Assembly: GCA_030066475.1 (NCBI GenBank)
Contig: JASJBO010000329.1
Span: forward strand, 1 to 8,164
Length of the DNA stretch: 8,164 nucleotides
Source of the DNA: Myxococcota bacterium
GTDB taxonomy: Bacteria > Myxococcota_A > UBA9160 > PR03
Reading direction: 5' to 3'
The notes under the pieces are model-generated. The model was not told the DNA's origin, made no database searches, and saw nothing but the letters and a program-made list of their open reading frames with translations. The position numbers were made by a program, and so were the translations under genes. Below are positions 6,145 to 8,164 of this stretch, piece by piece (positions within the stretch are counted from its first letter, which is position 1; the number at the start of each line of letters is the position of its first letter).

Positions 6145-7116
6145 ATGGAAGCGAGACCCCGACGGGAATGGTGGCTGGCGCTTCGCGCCGGTGCGCGCTG
6201 GATGCTGAATCCGGTGAGCGAGATGGGCGCGGCGAACTCGTTCCGCTTCTCGCTGAGCATCGCGCAGCCCGAGATCTTCGCGCTGCGCGACGCGATGCGG
6301 ACCGACCCCACGGGACGTCGCATCCTCCAGGAGCGCCCGGACCTGGGCGCCGCCCTGAACGACATGGATCACCTGGCGACGCTTCCCGAGGGCAGCCTGG
6401 GGCGCTGCTTCCACACCTTCATGAGCCACCCCGACACCGTTCCGGGCTACCTGCTGGCAGGCCTCGCCTACGAGGGGGGCTACTTCGAGCGCCTGCCCTG
6501 GGACGAGGAGCTCAAGTGGGTGCTGGAGCGGCTCTTCAACACCCACGACCTCTCGCACGTGGTCTCGGGCTACGGTGCCGACCTCGCCGGCGAAGGCCTC
6601 AACATCTTCTTCGGGGCCGGAACCCTCGCGCCCGGCATGGGCTTCCGCGGCGCATCGCTCACGCCCTTCGGGGCCCTGGTCCGTCTGACCCCGCCGCCCA
6701 TCGGGCGCAGCCGCTGGCGTAGCTATCTGCAAGAGGCCTTCGAGCGGGGCTGGGCGGTCGCTCGGCACCAGCCCTTCCCCTGCATCCCGTGGGAGGAGCT
6801 GCTGCCGCTGCCGATCGAGGAGGCGCGCGAGCGCGTCGGGCTGCCGCCGCTGCACGAGCCCGACCTGTGCAGCGCCGACTGGGGCAAGACCTGGATCATG
6901 GAGCGGATCGAGAGCGGCCACGGAGCGACCGCGCACGAGAAGGAACGCATGCTCGCCTACCGCGCTGCCATCGAGGCCGGGGTCTCAGTGCGGGCGCTGA
7001 TGCGCTGCCCGCTGAAGACGCGACTCCGCATCGGACAGCAGGCGCTTCAAGGGAAGTCCTCCGCCGAGCTGCTGCAACAGGCCGAGGACGCCTGGGCGCA
7101 ACAGGTGGCGGCCTAG
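6145..7116 (+). CDS. Coq4-family protein
   Basis: The 323-residue product carries THDLSHVVSGYGADLAGEG, an exact HDxxH-x11-E signature with His134, Asp135, His138 and Glu150. This is the metal-binding motif of Coq4 (PF05019). Eukaryotic Coq4 organises the ubiquinone-synthesis complex and is linked to removal of the C1 carboxyl of the ring precursor. What bacterial members do is much less clear. The region before the motif (LAYEGGYFERLPWDEELKWVL) fits the helix that precedes it in the family. About 170 residues follow the motif, longer than in typical Coq4, rich in Pro, Arg and acidic residues and ending in a helix (KSSAELLQQAEDAWAQQ). No signal peptide or clear membrane helix is seen. The gene has its own promoter and operator and lies 38 bp before a TetR gene, with no ubiquinone gene nearby. 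A quinone, lipid or prenyl-type ligand is plausible but unproven. Confidence 0.82.
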   Translation: MEARPRREWWLALRAGARWMLNPVSEMGAANSFRFSLSIAQPEIFALRDAMRTDPTGRRILQERPDLGAALNDMDHLATLPEGSLGRCFHTFMSHPDTVPGYLLAGLAYEGGYFERLPWDEELKWVLERLFNTHDLSHVVSGYGADLAGEGLNIFFGAGTLAPGMGFRGASLTPFGALVRLTPPPIGRSRWRSYLQEAFERGWAVARHQPFPCIPWEELLPLPIEEARERVGLPPLHEPDLCSADWGKTWIMERIESGHGATAHEKERMLAYRAAIEAGVSVRALMRCPLKTRLRIGQQALQGKSSAELLQQAEDAWAQQVAA

Positions 7117-7154
7117 CTAGTGCCGGCGGTCGACCGCAGCGGGGCGCCCGACCC

Positions 7155-7781
7155 ATGGCGGCGCGCCGGAGGCGGGAGACGGCCGAGGTCTCGCGCGCCC
7201 GCATCCTCGCGGCGGCGGGGCGGCGCTTCGGGGCACTCGGCTTCGACCGCACGCGGCTCGAGGACGTGGCCGCCGACGTCGGGATCGGACGCGCCGGCGT
7301 GCTCTACCACTTCGGGACCAAACGGGAGCTCTACGAGGCCGTCGCCGACGAGCTGTTCGGCGGGCTCTATCGCCGCCTGCTCCGCGACCTCCAGAGTCCG
7401 GCGCCATACGCCGAGCGGGTCGAGCGCACGGTCCACACGCTGATCGACTACATGGTCGAGCGCCCCGAGGCGGCGCAGATCGCCCTGCGCGCGGCCGCCA
7501 CCGCCGATCCCGACGAGGAGAAGCAGGCGCGCGAGCGCTCCGAGCCCTTCGAGCGGCTGATCGTGTCGGCCTTCGAGGCGGCGGTGCCCGACGCCGATCC
7601 CACCGACGCGCTGCTGCTCACGAGCGCCGTCGCCGGAACGACGCTCTACTACGTGGCCGGTCTGCCCACCTTCGCGGGCCCGCCGAGCCGGGATCCGCTC
7701 GCGCCGGAGCGGGTCGCACGGCTGAAGCAGCTCGTGAGCGGCATTGCCGCGAGTGCCATGCGAGGCTGGTCGCAGGACTGA
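7155..7781 (+). CDS. TetR/AcrR-family transcriptional regulator
   Basis: A 208-residue regulator of typical TetR length. The N-terminal DNA-binding domain spans about 13-60: RILAAAGRRFGALGFDRT, then the helix-turn-helix with LEDVAADVGIGRAGVLYHFGTKREL at 35-58, including the diagnostic YHF and K residues. The rest is a helical ligand-binding and dimer domain with no recognisable ligand signature. The ATG at 7155 is used because the HTH follows at the normal distance; only a weak purine run (AGCGGGG) precedes it. It is probably co-transcribed with the Coq4-family gene and represses both through the inverted repeat at 6076-6093. An acyl-CoA, quinone-like or lipid inducer would fit the context, but this is inference. 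Its domain also resembles regulators of fatty-acid catabolism, so control of the upstream operon is possible, although no second copy of the operator was seen. Confidence 0.9.
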   Translation: MAARRRRETAEVSRARILAAAGRRFGALGFDRTRLEDVAADVGIGRAGVLYHFGTKRELYEAVADELFGGLYRRLLRDLQSPAPYAERVERTVHTLIDYMVERPEAAQIALRAAATADPDEEKQARERSEPFERLIVSAFEAAVPDADPTDALLLTSAVAGTTLYYVAGLPTFAGPPSRDPLAPERVARLKQLVSGIAASAMRGWSQD

Positions 7782-7782
7782 G

Positions 7783-7798
7783 CGCGGGCCTCCCCGCG
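7783..7798. terminator. Small GC hairpin between convergent genes
   Basis: CGCGGG, loop CCTC, CCCGCG: a perfect 6-bp stem in the 22-bp gap between the TetR stop and the stop of the minus-strand gene. It lacks a T tract on either strand. Its position suits a bidirectional terminator; the small size leaves room for chance. Confidence 0.35.
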
Positions 7799-7803
7799 AG
7801 GTC

Positions 7804-8164
7804 TCATCCCGCGAGCAGCTCCCTGGCCGCCCTCACGTCGGGCGTCTCGAGCTCGTGGTCGAAGGCGGCGCAGATCGGCGCGAGCGCCGCGTGCGCCTCC
7901 TCGGGACGCCCCGCCTGCCGCAGGAAGCGCGCCAGCTCGGTCGCGGTGCGGAGCTCCATGGCTCGAAGGCCGCGCTCGCGAGCGAGCGAGACGCCGCGGC
8001 GAAGGCTCTGTTCGGCCTGCTCCTCTCTTCCCAAGCGCGCCCGCAGCCTGCCGCGCAGGCGGTGCAGGTCGGGCTCCCAGGCGCGATCTGAGCTCGGCGC
8101 GGGAGCGAGCAGGGCCTCGCACTCGCCGAGCCGATCGAGTGCGATCAGGGCCTCCAACAGGAAG
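7804..8164 (-). CDS. C-terminal end of a helical-repeat regulator, probably an adenylate/guanylate cyclase-AAA ATPase protein
   Basis: The last 119 residues are visible on the minus strand, ending in TGA (complement of 7804-7806); the frame continues past the window edge. A TTG in frame at 8157 is an unlikely start because the reading frame is open before it. The sequence consists of TPR-like amphipathic helices: LHRLRGRLRARLGREEQAEQ, then SLRRGVSLARERGLRAMELR, then TATELARFLRQAGRPEEAHA and the tail FDHELETPDVRAARELL. This order is characteristic of the C-terminus of large proteins that combine a class III cyclase or SARP/LuxR-type domain with an ATPase domain and TPR repeats. The upstream domains are not in the window, so cyclase activity is an inference from this tail alone. 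It is convergent with the TetR gene and unlikely to share its function. Confidence 0.65.
   Translation of the reverse strand, partial: FLLEALIALDRLGECEALLAPAPSSDRAWEPDLHRLRGRLRARLGREEQAEQSLRRGVSLARERGLRAMELRTATELARFLRQAGRPEEAHAALAPICAAFDHELETPDVRAARELLAG

Noticed and set aside
5134..6936. Minus-strand open frame of 600 codons crossing the promoter region
   Set aside because: It runs through the SDR gene, the promoter/operator and the Coq4-family gene. Crossing a clear regulatory island argues against real coding.
7120..7443. GTG-initiated open frame over the start of the TetR gene
   Set aside because: It is out of frame with the TetR helix-turn-helix and gives a Ser/Arg/Pro-rich product with no motif.

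Overview
The window is very GC-rich (roughly 70%, estimated by eye) and almost fully coding. Seven genes run left to right on the + strand. One truncated gene faces them from the right edge. The strong G/C bias at third codon positions, the tight gene packing, the Coq4-family and DUF4345 proteins and the large cyclase/ATPase-type protein suggest an uncultured Gram-negative of the Myxococcota, Binatota or Pseudomonadota kind. That placement is an inference; no rRNA or other taxonomic marker is present.

Region 1 (1-6024) looks like one operon for acyl-CoA metabolism. It holds the tail of an uncharacterised protein (possibly saccharopine-dehydrogenase-like), a thiolase-superfamily enzyme of the SCP2/lipid-transfer type, an AMP-forming acyl-CoA ligase whose start overlaps the thiolase stop, a small DUF4345 membrane protein, an acyl-CoA dehydrogenase and a short-chain dehydrogenase. 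Gaps are at most 40 bp, and most starts have a good Shine-Dalgarno sequence. Together the enzymes could activate a carboxylic acid, desaturate it, oxidise a hydroxyl and cleave the chain. No enoyl-CoA hydratase is visible, and the substrate cannot be read from the sequence.

Region 2 (6025-7781) is a separate small unit. An AT-rich island carries a sigma70-like promoter whose spacer is filled by a perfect 7-4-7 inverted repeat. It precedes a Coq4-family gene with an intact HDxxH-x11-E metal-binding signature, followed 38 bp later by a TetR-family regulator. The simplest reading is an autoregulated coq4-like/tetR operon, with the TetR protein binding the inverted repeat.

Region 3 (7782-8164) has a 22-bp convergent junction with a small GC hairpin, then the C-terminal end of a minus-strand protein. 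That tail resembles the helical repeat region of adenylate/guanylate cyclase-AAA ATPase regulators.

No RNA genes, mobile elements, CRISPR arrays or long repeats were seen. The most notable items are the operator-in-promoter, the Coq4-like gene paired with a TetR regulator, and several deviations from family consensus in the catabolic enzymes.
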